From Pseudomonas sp. CHM02 (GTDB lineage: Bacteria > Pseudomonadota > Gammaproteobacteria > Pseudomonadales > Pseudomonadaceae), in NCBI RefSeq assembly GCF_000612585.1, contig NZ_JFCA01000038.1, positions 1-64,000 of the forward strand: a DNA stretch of 64,000 bases, read 5' to 3'. The notes beneath the pieces are model-generated. The model saw only the letters and a program-made list of their open reading frames with translations. It searched no databases and had not been told where the DNA came from. Both the position numbers and the translations under genes were made by a program. Positions 8,979 through 16,989 of the stretch are shown here, piece after piece (position 1 is the stretch's first letter; every line of letters starts with the position of its first letter).

Positions 8979-9611
8979 ATGTACACGCTCTACGGCATCG
9001 ACGAATCCGGCTCCTGCATGATCGAAATCGCCCTGCAGCGCTGTGCTGTGCCGTGGCGGCGGGTGGATGCGGCCTCGTGGGCAGACGGCGAGGGCAGCGA
9101 CGAACTGGCGCGTATCAACCCGCTCAAACAGGTGCCGACCCTGGTCACCCCCGACGGTCAGGTGCTGACGGAAAGCGCTGCGATCCTGATTCACCTGGGG
9201 CTGGAATATCCTGCCTCGGACCTGCTGGCCGGCGACCGCGCGCAGATCATTCGCGGCCTGGTGTACATCGCCGCCAATTGCTACGCGGCGATCGGCATCA
9301 TCGACTACCCGCAACGCTGGCTCGGCAACGTCAACGAAACCGTACAGGCGCAACTGGTCACCGGCACCCGGCGCTACCTGCACCAGGCCTGGGTGGTGTT
9401 CGCCGATCAGTTTGCCGACCAGCTGTTTGCCGCGAACCACATACCGAATGCATTGGGCTTGATGGCGGCCGCGGTGTCGCGCTGGGACGAGGCGCGAGAA
9501 GCGTTGAACGCCCTGGCGCCGAGCTTTGCGCAATCACTGGCGCACGTGGACGCCGACCCCCTCGTCGCGCCGGTGTTTGCTCGGCATTGGCCGGAGTGGA
9601 AGGTCTCATGA
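8979..9611 (+). CDS. Glutathione S-transferase family protein
   Basis: A 210-residue cytosolic protein with a thioredoxin-like N-terminal domain. The NPLKQVPTLVTPDGQVLTESAAIL stretch holds the cis-Pro and the ES pair that bind glutathione. The C-terminal helical domain begins around residue 90. An AGGAGG ribosome binding site directly follows the acetyltransferase stop, so the two genes form a small operon. The early SGSC segment, rather than the usual Tyr/Ser/Cys motif, sits where the catalytic residue is expected, so activity is uncertain. Confidence 0.82.
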   Translation: MYTLYGIDESGSCMIEIALQRCAVPWRRVDAASWADGEGSDELARINPLKQVPTLVTPDGQVLTESAAILIHLGLEYPASDLLAGDRAQIIRGLVYIAANCYAAIGIIDYPQRWLGNVNETVQAQLVTGTRRYLHQAWVVFADQFADQLFAANHIPNALGLMAAAVSRWDEAREALNALAPSFAQSLAHVDADPLVAPVFARHWPEWKVS

Positions 9612-9775
9612 TGTTTCCGCAATCAGTGGAAACAATGACACTCGTGCCCAGCAAACCCTTGCGTAGCGGGCGTCCTGACCTACGCTTTCTTAAAGTTGTG
9701 TAGGAATCATCCTTGAATTTGACTGTCGCAGACATGAAACTCAAGAACCCTGCATGGAATTCAAAGGAGGTGCGC

Positions 9776-10366
9776 ATGCTCATCCGGTCGCTGACCCTGG
9801 CTACCTTGATGGCTTTTACGGGGCCGCTGTTGGCTGCTGATGATATCAACCCGCTCAAGCAGGACTTGGGCAAGGCCCGGCCGCTGGTGGTGGTGGAGCT
9901 TGATTCCGGCAACGACACCTTGGCGACCCTCAAGAAACAGTTGGACGAGCCTGCGACCAAGCAGTCCTTTGAAGAACGCAGCATGGTGTTCTACACCGTG
10001 AAGTTCGGCAGCATTGGAGCCGAAGGCGAGAAGTTCGCCAAAGACCCGAAAGACAGCAAAAAACTCACGCCACCGGAAACCAACGCGCTGATCCGTGCCC
10101 TCAAGCTGGGCGCCGGCAGCGGTACCAAAGTGATCCTGGTGGGCAAGGATGGCGAGAAGAAACTCGAGAAGACCGTGCCGCCGGATACCCTCGACCTGAA
10201 GGAGTTTTTCAGCACCATCGACCAGATGCCGATGGCCGAGAAAGAAACCGCCGCACCGGCCGAGCCTGAACCCGCTGCCGCACCGGCGGAGAAGCCGGGT
10301 GCCAAGGCTGGCACCAAACCTGGCAAGCCCGCCAAGCATGCAGCGCCGCAACCATTGGATGACTGA
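9776..10366 (+). CDS. Secreted DUF4174 domain protein
   Basis: A 196-residue exported protein of unknown function. A signal peptide (MLIRSLTLATLMAFTGPLLAADD) is followed by a DUF4174 thioredoxin-like domain (NPLKQDLGKARPLVVVELDSGNDTLATLKKQL...), then a low-complexity tail rich in Ala, Pro, Glu and Lys from about residue 155. The ATG at 9776 was chosen because AAAGGAGG lies 5 nt upstream and the signal peptide starts there; a longer frame from 9713 would bury the signal. Predicted location is the periplasm. Charged tails of this kind are typical of pseudomonad versions. Confidence 0.8.
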   Translation: MLIRSLTLATLMAFTGPLLAADDINPLKQDLGKARPLVVVELDSGNDTLATLKKQLDEPATKQSFEERSMVFYTVKFGSIGAEGEKFAKDPKDSKKLTPPETNALIRALKLGAGSGTKVILVGKDGEKKLEKTVPPDTLDLKEFFSTIDQMPMAEKETAAPAEPEPAAAPAEKPGAKAGTKPGKPAKHAAPQPLDD

Positions 10367-10371
10367 CCCTG

Positions 10372-10399
10372 TGCGGGAGCCGGGCAGCTGGCTCCCGCA
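10372..10399. terminator. Strong hairpin between DUF4174 gene and ECF sigma gene
   Basis: Ten-base arms (TGCGGGAGCC / GGCTCCCGCA) enclose an 8-nt loop just after the DUF4174 stop. The sequence style (gcgggagc...gctcccgc) also resembles pseudomonad REP elements, so it may be either a terminator or a REP that acts as one. Confidence 0.6.
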
Positions 10400-10428
10400 G
10401 CAGAAACTTGCAGTAACAGCGTTTCGAA

Positions 10429-10447
10429 GAATATGATAACCGTTATC
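10429..10447 (+). promoter_or_regulatory. Fur-like box ahead of the first ECF sigma gene
   Basis: By hand alignment 15 of 19 bases match the Fur consensus. The site also contains a near-palindrome with 8-base arms, ATGATAAC and GTTATCAT, centred at 10441. It lies 32 bp before the sigma factor start, so iron repression of this trio is expected. Confidence 0.75.
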
Positions 10448-10478
10448 ATTTACGCCTTATTCTTCGCGCGCGGCCTCC

Positions 10479-10994
10479 ATGTCTTCGACTCCTGCGGTAA
10501 GCCCCACTGAACTGGCCACCTTGTACCGCCAGCAACACCGTTGGTTGCAGCAATGGCTGTGGCGTCGCTTGAACTGCCCACAGAGCGCCGCCGACCTGGC
10601 CCAGGACACCTTCCTGCGCCTGCTGGCGAAGAACCAGCCCCTTGAAATCCAGGCGCCGCGCAGCTTTCTGGCGAAAGTGGCGCAAAGCGTGCTGTCCAAC
10701 CACTTCCGTCGGCAGACAGTGGAAAAAGCCTACCTGCAGGCCCTGGCCCTGTTGCCGGAAGACGCCGCGCCCAGCGCCGAAACCCAGTGGATCCTTCTCG
10801 AAACCCTGATGGCCCTCGATGAAGTGCTCAGCCGCCTGGCCTTGCCCGTGCGCCAGGCGTTCCTGTGGTCGCAGCTCGATGGCCTGAGCCACGCCGAGAT
10901 CGCCGAGCGCCTCGGCAGCAGCATCACTACGGTCAAACGCTACATCGTCAAGGCAGGTGCACAATGCATCCTGCTGGACAGCCAGCGGTCATGA
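10479..10994 (+). CDS. ECF sigma factor, FecI/PvdS-like iron-starvation type
   Basis: A 171-residue extracytoplasmic-function sigma factor. Region 2 is visible as LYRQQHRWLQQWLWRRLNCPQSAADLAQDTFLRLL, with the DLAQDTFLR core typical of FecI proteins. Region 4 carries LDGLSHAEIAERLGSSITTVKRYIVKA, the helix-turn-helix that reads the -35 element. It heads a sigma/anti-sigma/receptor trio and overlaps the anti-sigma gene by 4 nt (ATGA). Its expected target is the promoter of the receptor gene at 12033. The Fur-like box just upstream implies expression only in low iron. Confidence 0.93.
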   Translation: MSSTPAVSPTELATLYRQQHRWLQQWLWRRLNCPQSAADLAQDTFLRLLAKNQPLEIQAPRSFLAKVAQSVLSNHFRRQTVEKAYLQALALLPEDAAPSAETQWILLETLMALDEVLSRLALPVRQAFLWSQLDGLSHAEIAERLGSSITTVKRYIVKAGAQCILLDSQRS

Positions 10995-11950
10995 ATCCGT
11001 CGCCGTTATCGATCGAGGTCGCCGAGCAAGCGATGCACTGGCAACTGGAGCTGCAGGCGCCGGACGTCAGCGAACAGACCCGCGCCGAATGGCAGCGCTG
11101 GCGTGAGCAGGACCCGGCCCATGAACAGGCCTGGCAACATTCCCAGCGATTTTTCCAGCGTTTGCAGGATGTGCGCACACCGGCCCATCAAGCCTTGGCC
11201 CGCGCGACGTTGTTGCCGGCGTTGTCGCGTCGCCAGGTCGTCAAGCACCTCGCCGTGTTGCTGGCGGCAGGCACCGCCGCCTGGAGCCTCAAGGACGCGG
11301 AGTTGCTGCAACACTGGACCAGCGACTTCAGCACCACCGTTGGCGAGCAGTGGCGCATCGGCTTGGCGGACAACACCCAGGTGCAGCTCAATACCGACAC
11401 CGCCATCGACGTGAAATACACCGCGGATGTACGCCAGATCCATGTGCTGCGTGGCGAAATCCTGGTGGATCCCAACCCCACGGATGCCCGCCCGCTGTGG
11501 GTGAAAACCGCCGAAGGCCTGACCCGTGCGGTCAGTGGTCGCTTCAGTGTGCGCCAGCGCGATGGCTTTACCCAATTGGGCGCAGACCAGGGCGCGCTGT
11601 CGGCACAGATCCCGTCGCGCAGCCTGGTGCTGCAGGCGGGCGAACTCATCAGTTTTGATGCCCACACCTTGCTCGCCCGTCGCCCGCAACGGGACGGTGA
11701 ACTGGCGTGGAGCCGTGGCATGATCGTCGCCCAGGGCATGCGCCTGGAGGACTTCCTCGAAGAGCTGAGCCGCTACCGTCGCGGACGCCTGGCTTGTGAT
11801 CCCGCCGTGCGCGGCTTGCGCGTATCCGGCACCTATCCGCTGTCCGACACCGACCGGATTCTCGCCGCGCTGGCGCAAACCCTGAAGCTGGACGTGCAGC
11901 ATTTCACTCGTTTCTGGGTCACCCTCAAGCCGCGCCAGAAGCTTGTGTGA
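10991..11950 (+). CDS. FecR-family anti-sigma / signal transducer
   Basis: A 319-residue inner-membrane protein that controls the preceding sigma factor and senses the receptor's signalling domain in the periplasm. The N-terminal DUF4880 part reads ...EQAMHWQLELQAPDVSEQTRAEWQRWREQDPAHEQAWQH. One weak membrane segment (VVKHLAVLLAAGTAAW) follows, then the FecR domain (TVGEQWRIGLADNTQVQLNTDTAIDVKYT). The C-terminal part (RLEDFLEELSRYRRGRLACDPAVRGLRVSGTYPL) forms an STN-like contact region. The ATG at 10991 overlaps the sigma stop by 4 nt, suggesting coupled translation. The receptor follows after 82 nt. Confidence 0.92.
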   Translation: MNPSPLSIEVAEQAMHWQLELQAPDVSEQTRAEWQRWREQDPAHEQAWQHSQRFFQRLQDVRTPAHQALARATLLPALSRRQVVKHLAVLLAAGTAAWSLKDAELLQHWTSDFSTTVGEQWRIGLADNTQVQLNTDTAIDVKYTADVRQIHVLRGEILVDPNPTDARPLWVKTAEGLTRAVSGRFSVRQRDGFTQLGADQGALSAQIPSRSLVLQAGELISFDAHTLLARRPQRDGELAWSRGMIVAQGMRLEDFLEELSRYRRGRLACDPAVRGLRVSGTYPLSDTDRILAALAQTLKLDVQHFTRFWVTLKPRQKLV

Positions 11951-12032
11951 ATTTATTTCGCGCTTGGGTGGTCCGTTTGCGAATCTCACGAGACTTATAT
12001 CCCCAGACACTACCTTCACTGGGGAATAGGGC

Positions 12033-14456
12033 ATGCAGCCGCGCACACCGCAGAAAAAAATAAACTTGAAGACATCATTGGCCCTTGCCGTCATGCAGGG
12101 CATTGCCCGCGTCACTGTCGCCACGCCGCTGTTGCTGGCGTCGGCCTGGGTGCACGCCGCACCGCCAGTGGAATTCGACATCCCGCCAGGTCCGCTGGCG
12201 CAGGCGCTCAACCGGTTCGGCCAGGCCAGCCAGATCCTGCTGTCCTACCCGGCCGCGCTCACCGATGGCCAGACCAGCCCTGGCCTGCGCGGCCGGCATG
12301 ACCTGGATACCGGCCTGGCGATCCTGCTCAGTGCCAGCAACCTGCAAGCCGTGCATGGCAGCGGCAACACCTACTCACTGGAACCGCGGCCCACCGATGG
12401 CGCGTTGCAGTTGGGCGCGGTATCCATTTCCGGCAAGGCACCGGGCTCGACCACCGAAGGTACCGGCTCGTACACCACGCAGTCCTCCAGCAGTTCGACG
12501 CGCCTGAACCTGACGCCTCGGGAAACCCCGCAGTCGGTCACCGTGATGACCCGCCAGCGCCTGGATGACCAGCGTCTCACCAACCTCACTGACACTCTCG
12601 ACGCCACCCCCGGCATCATCGTGTTGCGCGATGGCCTGGGGTCGGAGAGCGACAGTTATTTCTCGCGCGGCTTCCAGGTCCAGAACTTCGAAATCGACGG
12701 CGTGCCCACCGCCACACGCATGGACAACTACACCCAGAGCATGGCCATGTATGACCGGGTCGAAATCGTGCGCGGTGCCACCGGCCTGATCAGCGGCATG
12801 GGCAACCCGGCGGCCACCATCAACCTGATCCGCAAGCGTCCGACCGCCGAGGCGCGCGCCAGCGTGACGGCCGAAGGCGGTACCTGGGATCGCTATGGCA
12901 CGGGCCTGGACGTCTCCGGCCCGCTGACCGAAACCGGCAATGTGCGCGGGCGCCTGGTCGCGGACTACAAGACCGAGCACGCCTGGATCGACCGTTACAA
13001 GCAGGAAACCCAGTTGCTCTACGGCATCACCGAATTCGACCTCAGCGAAGACACGCTGCTGACCCTAGGCTTCAGCTACCTGCGCACCGACGTCGATTCG
13101 CCGGCGCGTTCCGGTTTGCCCACACGCTTTACCGACGGTTCACGCAGTAACCTCAGCCGCTCGCTGAATACGGCGCCAGCCTGGTCCTACAACGATCATG
13201 AGCAGACCAGCTTCTTCACCGCCATCGAGCAGAAGTTCGATAGCGGCTGGAGCGCCAAGGCCGAATTCACCCACACCGAAAACCAGTTCGATGAAGTCTT
13301 CAACTACGTCAACGGTTCGCTCAACGCCGATGGCAGCGGCACCACCCAGTTGCCGGTGCGTTTTTCCGGTACGCCGCGCCAGGACAACCTCGACCTCTAC
13401 GCCACCGGCCCCTTTGACCTGCTCGGGCGTGAGCACGAGCTGATTGCGGGCGTCACCTTGTCCAAATACAAGGAAAGCGTGCCGAGTTACGGCGGCTGGC
13501 ATTACGACTATTCCGGCTCGCCGGCCGGTGCCATCGACAACCTCTTCAACTGGGATGGCCAGTCGGTCAAGCCCGCGTTCAACGTGACCGGTAAATCCTC
13601 GGTGGAGGAGAGCCAATATGCTGCTTACCTGAGCACGCGGCTGCGGGTTACCGATGACGTGAGCGTGATCCTCGGCAGCCGGGTGATCGACTGGAAGCGC
13701 GAGACCGAAGATCGCCCCTACGGCGGCACGGCGACCCGCACTGACGAATCGGAAACCGGCGTCTACATCCCTTACGCCGGCGTGGTGTATGACCTCACCG
13801 ACAACTGGTCGGCCTACGCCAGCTACACCAAGATCTTCAATCCCCAGGCCAGTTGGGTGCGCGACATCAATAACAAGGCGCTGCCGCCGATGGAGGGCAA
13901 AGGGTATGAGGTCGGCCTCAAAGGCAGCTTCTTCGACGAGCGACTGAACACCAGCCTGGCGCTGTTCAAGCTGGAACAGGACAACCTGGCCATCTGGATC
14001 GACACCCCGGGCGGCAACACCTATCGCAACGAGCAAGGCACCACCACCGAAGGCGTGGAGCTGGAGCTCAACGGCGAGCTGGCTGAAGGCTGGCAAGCCT
14101 CCGCCGGCTATGCCTATGCGGTGAGCACCGATGCCGACGACAAACGTATCGTCACGACGTTGCCGCGCCAGAGCCTGAAGACCTTCACGTCCTACCGCTT
14201 GCCCGGTGCGTTCAACAAGCTCACCGTGGGCGGCGGAGTGAACTGGCAGAGCAAGGTCGGCGAAGACCTGCACACCTTCAGCCAGGGCAGCTATGCCATC
14301 ACCAACCTGCTGGTGCGCTACGACCTGACGCCCAAGCTGAGCGCTTCGGTGAACCTCAATAACCTGTTCGACCGCGAGTACTTCAGCTACGCCGGTAACC
14401 ACGGCATGTACGGGGCGCCGCGCAACCTGATGACCAGTGTCAAATACGATTTCTGA
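12033..14456 (+). CDS. TonB-dependent siderophore receptor with STN domain (FpvA/FoxA-like)
   Basis: An 807-residue outer-membrane transducer. After a signal peptide ending near WVHAA comes the STN signalling domain (VEFDIPPGPLAQALNRFGQASQILLSYP...), a linker, then the plug with RETPQSVTVMTRQRLDDQ and VEIVRGATGLISGMGNPAATINLIRKRP. The barrel ends NLMTSVKYDF. These plug motifs are shared by FpvA, FoxA and FiuA, which import pyoverdine or hydroxamate siderophores. The STN domain and adjacent sigma/anti-sigma genes mean that ligand binding should switch on the receptor's own transcription. Ligand not assignable from sequence alone. Confidence 0.92.
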   Translation: MQPRTPQKKINLKTSLALAVMQGIARVTVATPLLLASAWVHAAPPVEFDIPPGPLAQALNRFGQASQILLSYPAALTDGQTSPGLRGRHDLDTGLAILLSASNLQAVHGSGNTYSLEPRPTDGALQLGAVSISGKAPGSTTEGTGSYTTQSSSSSTRLNLTPRETPQSVTVMTRQRLDDQRLTNLTDTLDATPGIIVLRDGLGSESDSYFSRGFQVQNFEIDGVPTATRMDNYTQSMAMYDRVEIVRGATGLISGMGNPAATINLIRKRPTAEARASVTAEGGTWDRYGTGLDVSGPLTETGNVRGRLVADYKTEHAWIDRYKQETQLLYGITEFDLSEDTLLTLGFSYLRTDVDSPARSGLPTRFTDGSRSNLSRSLNTAPAWSYNDHEQTSFFTAIEQKFDSGWSAKAEFTHTENQFDEVFNYVNGSLNADGSGTTQLPVRFSGTPRQDNLDLYATGPFDLLGREHELIAGVTLSKYKESVPSYGGWHYDYSGSPAGAIDNLFNWDGQSVKPAFNVTGKSSVEESQYAAYLSTRLRVTDDVSVILGSRVIDWKRETEDRPYGGTATRTDESETGVYIPYAGVVYDLTDNWSAYASYTKIFNPQASWVRDINNKALPPMEGKGYEVGLKGSFFDERLNTSLALFKLEQDNLAIWIDTPGGNTYRNEQGTTTEGVELELNGELAEGWQASAGYAYAVSTDADDKRIVTTLPRQSLKTFTSYRLPGAFNKLTVGGGVNWQSKVGEDLHTFSQGSYAITNLLVRYDLTPKLSASVNLNNLFDREYFSYAGNHGMYGAPRNLMTSVKYDF

Positions 14457-14469
14457 CGCAATGATTGAG

Positions 14470-14493
14470 CGGCGCCCTTAAGGCGCCGTTTTT
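14470..14493 (+). terminator. Rho-independent terminator of the receptor, overlapping the pslL end
   Basis: A 7-bp GC stem (CGGCGCC / GGCGCCG) with loop CTTAA runs into TTTTT at 14489-14493, just after the receptor stop. It also overlaps the last codons and stop of pslL, which comes from the other side, so it may serve both convergent units. Confidence 0.8.
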
Positions 14494-15533
14494 GCGACAG
14501 GCGCCTTGCGCACCGGAAACGGAAAGTAGAAAAAACGCAGGAACGCCACTCGCTTGATCACTTCCCCGATCAACAACGGCACCACCACCGCCACCACAAA
14601 ACCCATGCAGGCCGCGACCAACGCGTGCAGCCCCAGGCGCTCCAGCAGGTCGACCGTCTTGTGCTGGATCTCGCCGTGGAAAATCAGCAGGATCAAGGTG
14701 TTCTGGCCAATATAGGTCATCGCCCGCGTGATGACGGCCGACACCATCAGCACCCGCGCCAGTGACCAGCAGGCATACACGCCGAGCACCGCCAGCAGGC
14801 TGGTCCACAGCCAGTGGTCGTAGCGCCGCTGCGCCAGGTCCATGGTGGCGTGGCTGTAGAGGAACACGGCGGCGAACAACGCCACCGAAATCACCAGCGC
14901 CAGCAACGATCCTTCATGACGATGCAGCCAGTCGCGCAGCAGGTAGCCGCAGATGAAGTAGGTGCTGCTGATCAGGGTGATTTCAAGGCTGAAGGGCAGG
15001 CCGGGCAGCGTCCAGGCCTGCCCGCCGACGGTCACCGGTATTTGCCAGAACCACGGCAATATCCAGATGCCGATCAACAGTTGCACCACCATCAGCAGGC
15101 AGCTCACCGGCAGTGATAGCTTCAGGCGCTGGATCAGGCGCAACATCACCCAACTGAACAGGATGGCGACCCAGAAGTGCGGCAGAAACCACAGTGCCTG
15201 CCAGGGAATGGTATCCACCGAGGCATACAACACGCCGCCCACATCCGGCAGCAAGGGTTGGCCGCGCAGTACGTCGCGCACCAGCACATACACCAGCAGG
15301 GTGAAGAAAAACGGCTTGAGCAGGCCATCGGCCTTGCGCACGGCCATCTCCACAAATGGCTGCTCGGGCTTGAAGAACACGCCGGACAGGAAAAAAAACA
15401 ACGGCAATATGAACGAGGCGATGATCGGGTACTGCAGCTCCAGCGAGTTCGCCACGAACCAGCTGTGACCGTACACGATCATCAGGATGCCGATGCCTTT
15501 GGCAATATCCATTTGAATCCAACGATGCTTCAC
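14478..15533 (-). CDS. pslL: Psl locus acyltransferase PslL
   Basis: An acyltransferase-3 family integral membrane protein, 351 residues and about ten membrane segments. It begins with the family's catalytic motif region, MDIAKGIGILMIVYGHSWF, where the His is the expected active residue. Members O-acetylate sugars; in P. aeruginosa pslL is the last psl gene and its role in Psl modification is unsettled. The start is read as the GTG at 15533 because GAGGGAGG lies 7 nt upstream; an internal ATG at 15512 would remove 7 residues. It is separated from pslK by a REP-like inverted repeat, unlike the overlapping genes upstream. Confidence 0.85.
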   Translation of the reverse strand: MKHRWIQMDIAKGIGILMIVYGHSWFVANSLELQYPIIASFILPLFFFLSGVFFKPEQPFVEMAVRKADGLLKPFFFTLLVYVLVRDVLRGQPLLPDVGGVLYASVDTIPWQALWFLPHFWVAILFSWVMLRLIQRLKLSLPVSCLLMVVQLLIGIWILPWFWQIPVTVGGQAWTLPGLPFSLEITLISSTYFICGYLLRDWLHRHEGSLLALVISVALFAAVFLYSHATMDLAQRRYDHWLWTSLLAVLGVYACWSLARVLMVSAVITRAMTYIGQNTLILLIFHGEIQHKTVDLLERLGLHALVAACMGFVVAVVVPLLIGEVIKRVAFLRFFYFPFPVRKAPVAKTAP

Positions 15534-15550
15534 CTGATCACCCTCCCTCT

Positions 15551-15566
15551 AGCGGGCAAGCCCGCT
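15551..15566. repeat. REP-like inverted repeat between pslK and pslL
   Basis: AGCGGGCAAGCCCGCT is a palindrome with 7-base arms followed by CCTACAG, the form of a common extragenic palindromic repeat in fluorescent pseudomonads. It occupies most of the 46-nt pslK-pslL gap. Confidence 0.65.
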
Positions 15567-15579
15567 CCTACAGAAAACC

Positions 15580-16989
15580 TCATGCCTTGCGCCACGGCTT
15601 GAGCCACAGCCCCATACCCAACAACACCACAGCACCCGCCAGCGTGCTCAGCCCCAGTTGCAGCCACACGCCTTCGATCCGAAACAGCACCAACGCCGCC
15701 ACACTCATCAGCACGGCACTGAGCAACCATTGCCGGGCCCAGGGCAGGGCCCCGAGCAAACCCTGGCGCTGCATCAGCAACAACGCGGTGCAGATCACCC
15801 CGGCCAGCGCCGCCAGGGGAATGCCCGCCAGGCCGAACACAAACGGCAGCACGCCCAGCAACACCACGTTGAGCAGGCTGCCGAGCAACTCGCAGCGCAA
15901 TGGTTGGCGCGTGTCGCCAGCGGCATAGGCATAGCGCGCCAGCATCGCGTTCCAGGCCCCGAACACCAGCGGTACGGCAAACCCGGCCAGCAGCAACGGC
16001 AGCGGCGAGTCCAGCGATTGCTTGGGCAGCAGCAACGCCACCAGGCTCGGGGCTGCCGCCACCAGGCCAACACCGGCGGGCAGGGTCAATACGCTGGCGG
16101 TTTCCAGGCCGCGTTTGAGCAGGGCCAGGCGCTCATCGCCCTGGCGGCGGCTCATCATGCCCAGCAACACTTGGTTGAGGCTCATCAGCGCAATCAGCGG
16201 CAGGTTCATCAGCTTGCGCGCCAGGTTGACCCAGGTCACCGCACCTTCGCCCAGCAACGACGCCACCAGCCGTTCAATGAGTGCCAGGCCCTGGCTGGCT
16301 CCATTGCTGAGCAACAGTGGGCCGATGCGTTGGCCCAATTCCCGCAGCGGCACCCACGACAGTTGCCAGCGCCACGGCCGCCAGCCCTGGCACCATACCG
16401 ACGGCAGCAGCGCCAGCGGCATCAACAGGCTGCCGGCCAGGCAGGCCAGGGCCAGCGAATGAGGTTGGCTGGCGGTGCCGACCAGCGCGAGGTAGGTCAC
16501 CGGCGGCAGGTTGAACAGCAACGAGCCCAAGCCCGCCAGCACAAAGCGCTCGCTGGCCTGCAAGGGAATACTGAACAGTGCATGCAGCATCAGCCCCGGC
16601 ACGCACCAGGCGACAATCTGCAAGTTGCTGCTGGCGAGCGCCGTGGCAGTCGCCGCCAGTCCAGGCCCGAGCAGTTGCACCAGCCAGGGCGCCAACAACG
16701 TCAGCAGCAGGCTGGTGACCAGCGCAATCAGCAGCAACGCCGGAAACAGCACCGCCAGCCAGCCCAGTCGCTCATCGTCCTTGCGCGCCAGGTACAGCGG
16801 CAGCGCAGCGGCGCTCAGCACGCCACCGGCCAGGGACATGCGCAACGCCTCCGGCAAAAACAGCGCGATCAGGAACGCATCACTGCGCTCGCCCGCGCCC
16901 CAAGCCGCCACCAGCAGCCATTCGCGGGCAAAGCCCAGGCACAGGCCGAGCAGCGTCGCCAGCGTCAGCCAGACGGCAGAGCCCAGCAT
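15580..16989 (-). CDS. pslK: Psl repeat-unit flippase PslK (MurJ/MviN family)
   Basis: A 469-residue polytopic membrane protein of the MOP superfamily, closer to MurJ/MviN than to classical Wzx. The N-terminal TLLGLCLGFAREWLLVAAWGAGERSDAFLIALFLPEALR is the hallmark MurJ opening, and about 14 hydrophobic segments follow. Within the psl locus it is expected to flip the lipid-linked Psl repeat unit to the periplasm. Its ATG shares one base with the pslJ stop (TGATG), so translation is probably coupled. Position between pslJ and pslL matches the P. aeruginosa operon. Confidence 0.9.
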   Translation of the reverse strand: MLGSAVWLTLATLLGLCLGFAREWLLVAAWGAGERSDAFLIALFLPEALRMSLAGGVLSAAALPLYLARKDDERLGWLAVLFPALLLIALVTSLLLTLLAPWLVQLLGPGLAATATALASSNLQIVAWCVPGLMLHALFSIPLQASERFVLAGLGSLLFNLPPVTYLALVGTASQPHSLALACLAGSLLMPLALLPSVWCQGWRPWRWQLSWVPLRELGQRIGPLLLSNGASQGLALIERLVASLLGEGAVTWVNLARKLMNLPLIALMSLNQVLLGMMSRRQGDERLALLKRGLETASVLTLPAGVGLVAAAPSLVALLLPKQSLDSPLPLLLAGFAVPLVFGAWNAMLARYAYAAGDTRQPLRCELLGSLLNVVLLGVLPFVFGLAGIPLAALAGVICTALLLMQRQGLLGALPWARQWLLSAVLMSVAALVLFRIEGVWLQLGLSTLAGAVVLLGMGLWLKPWRKA

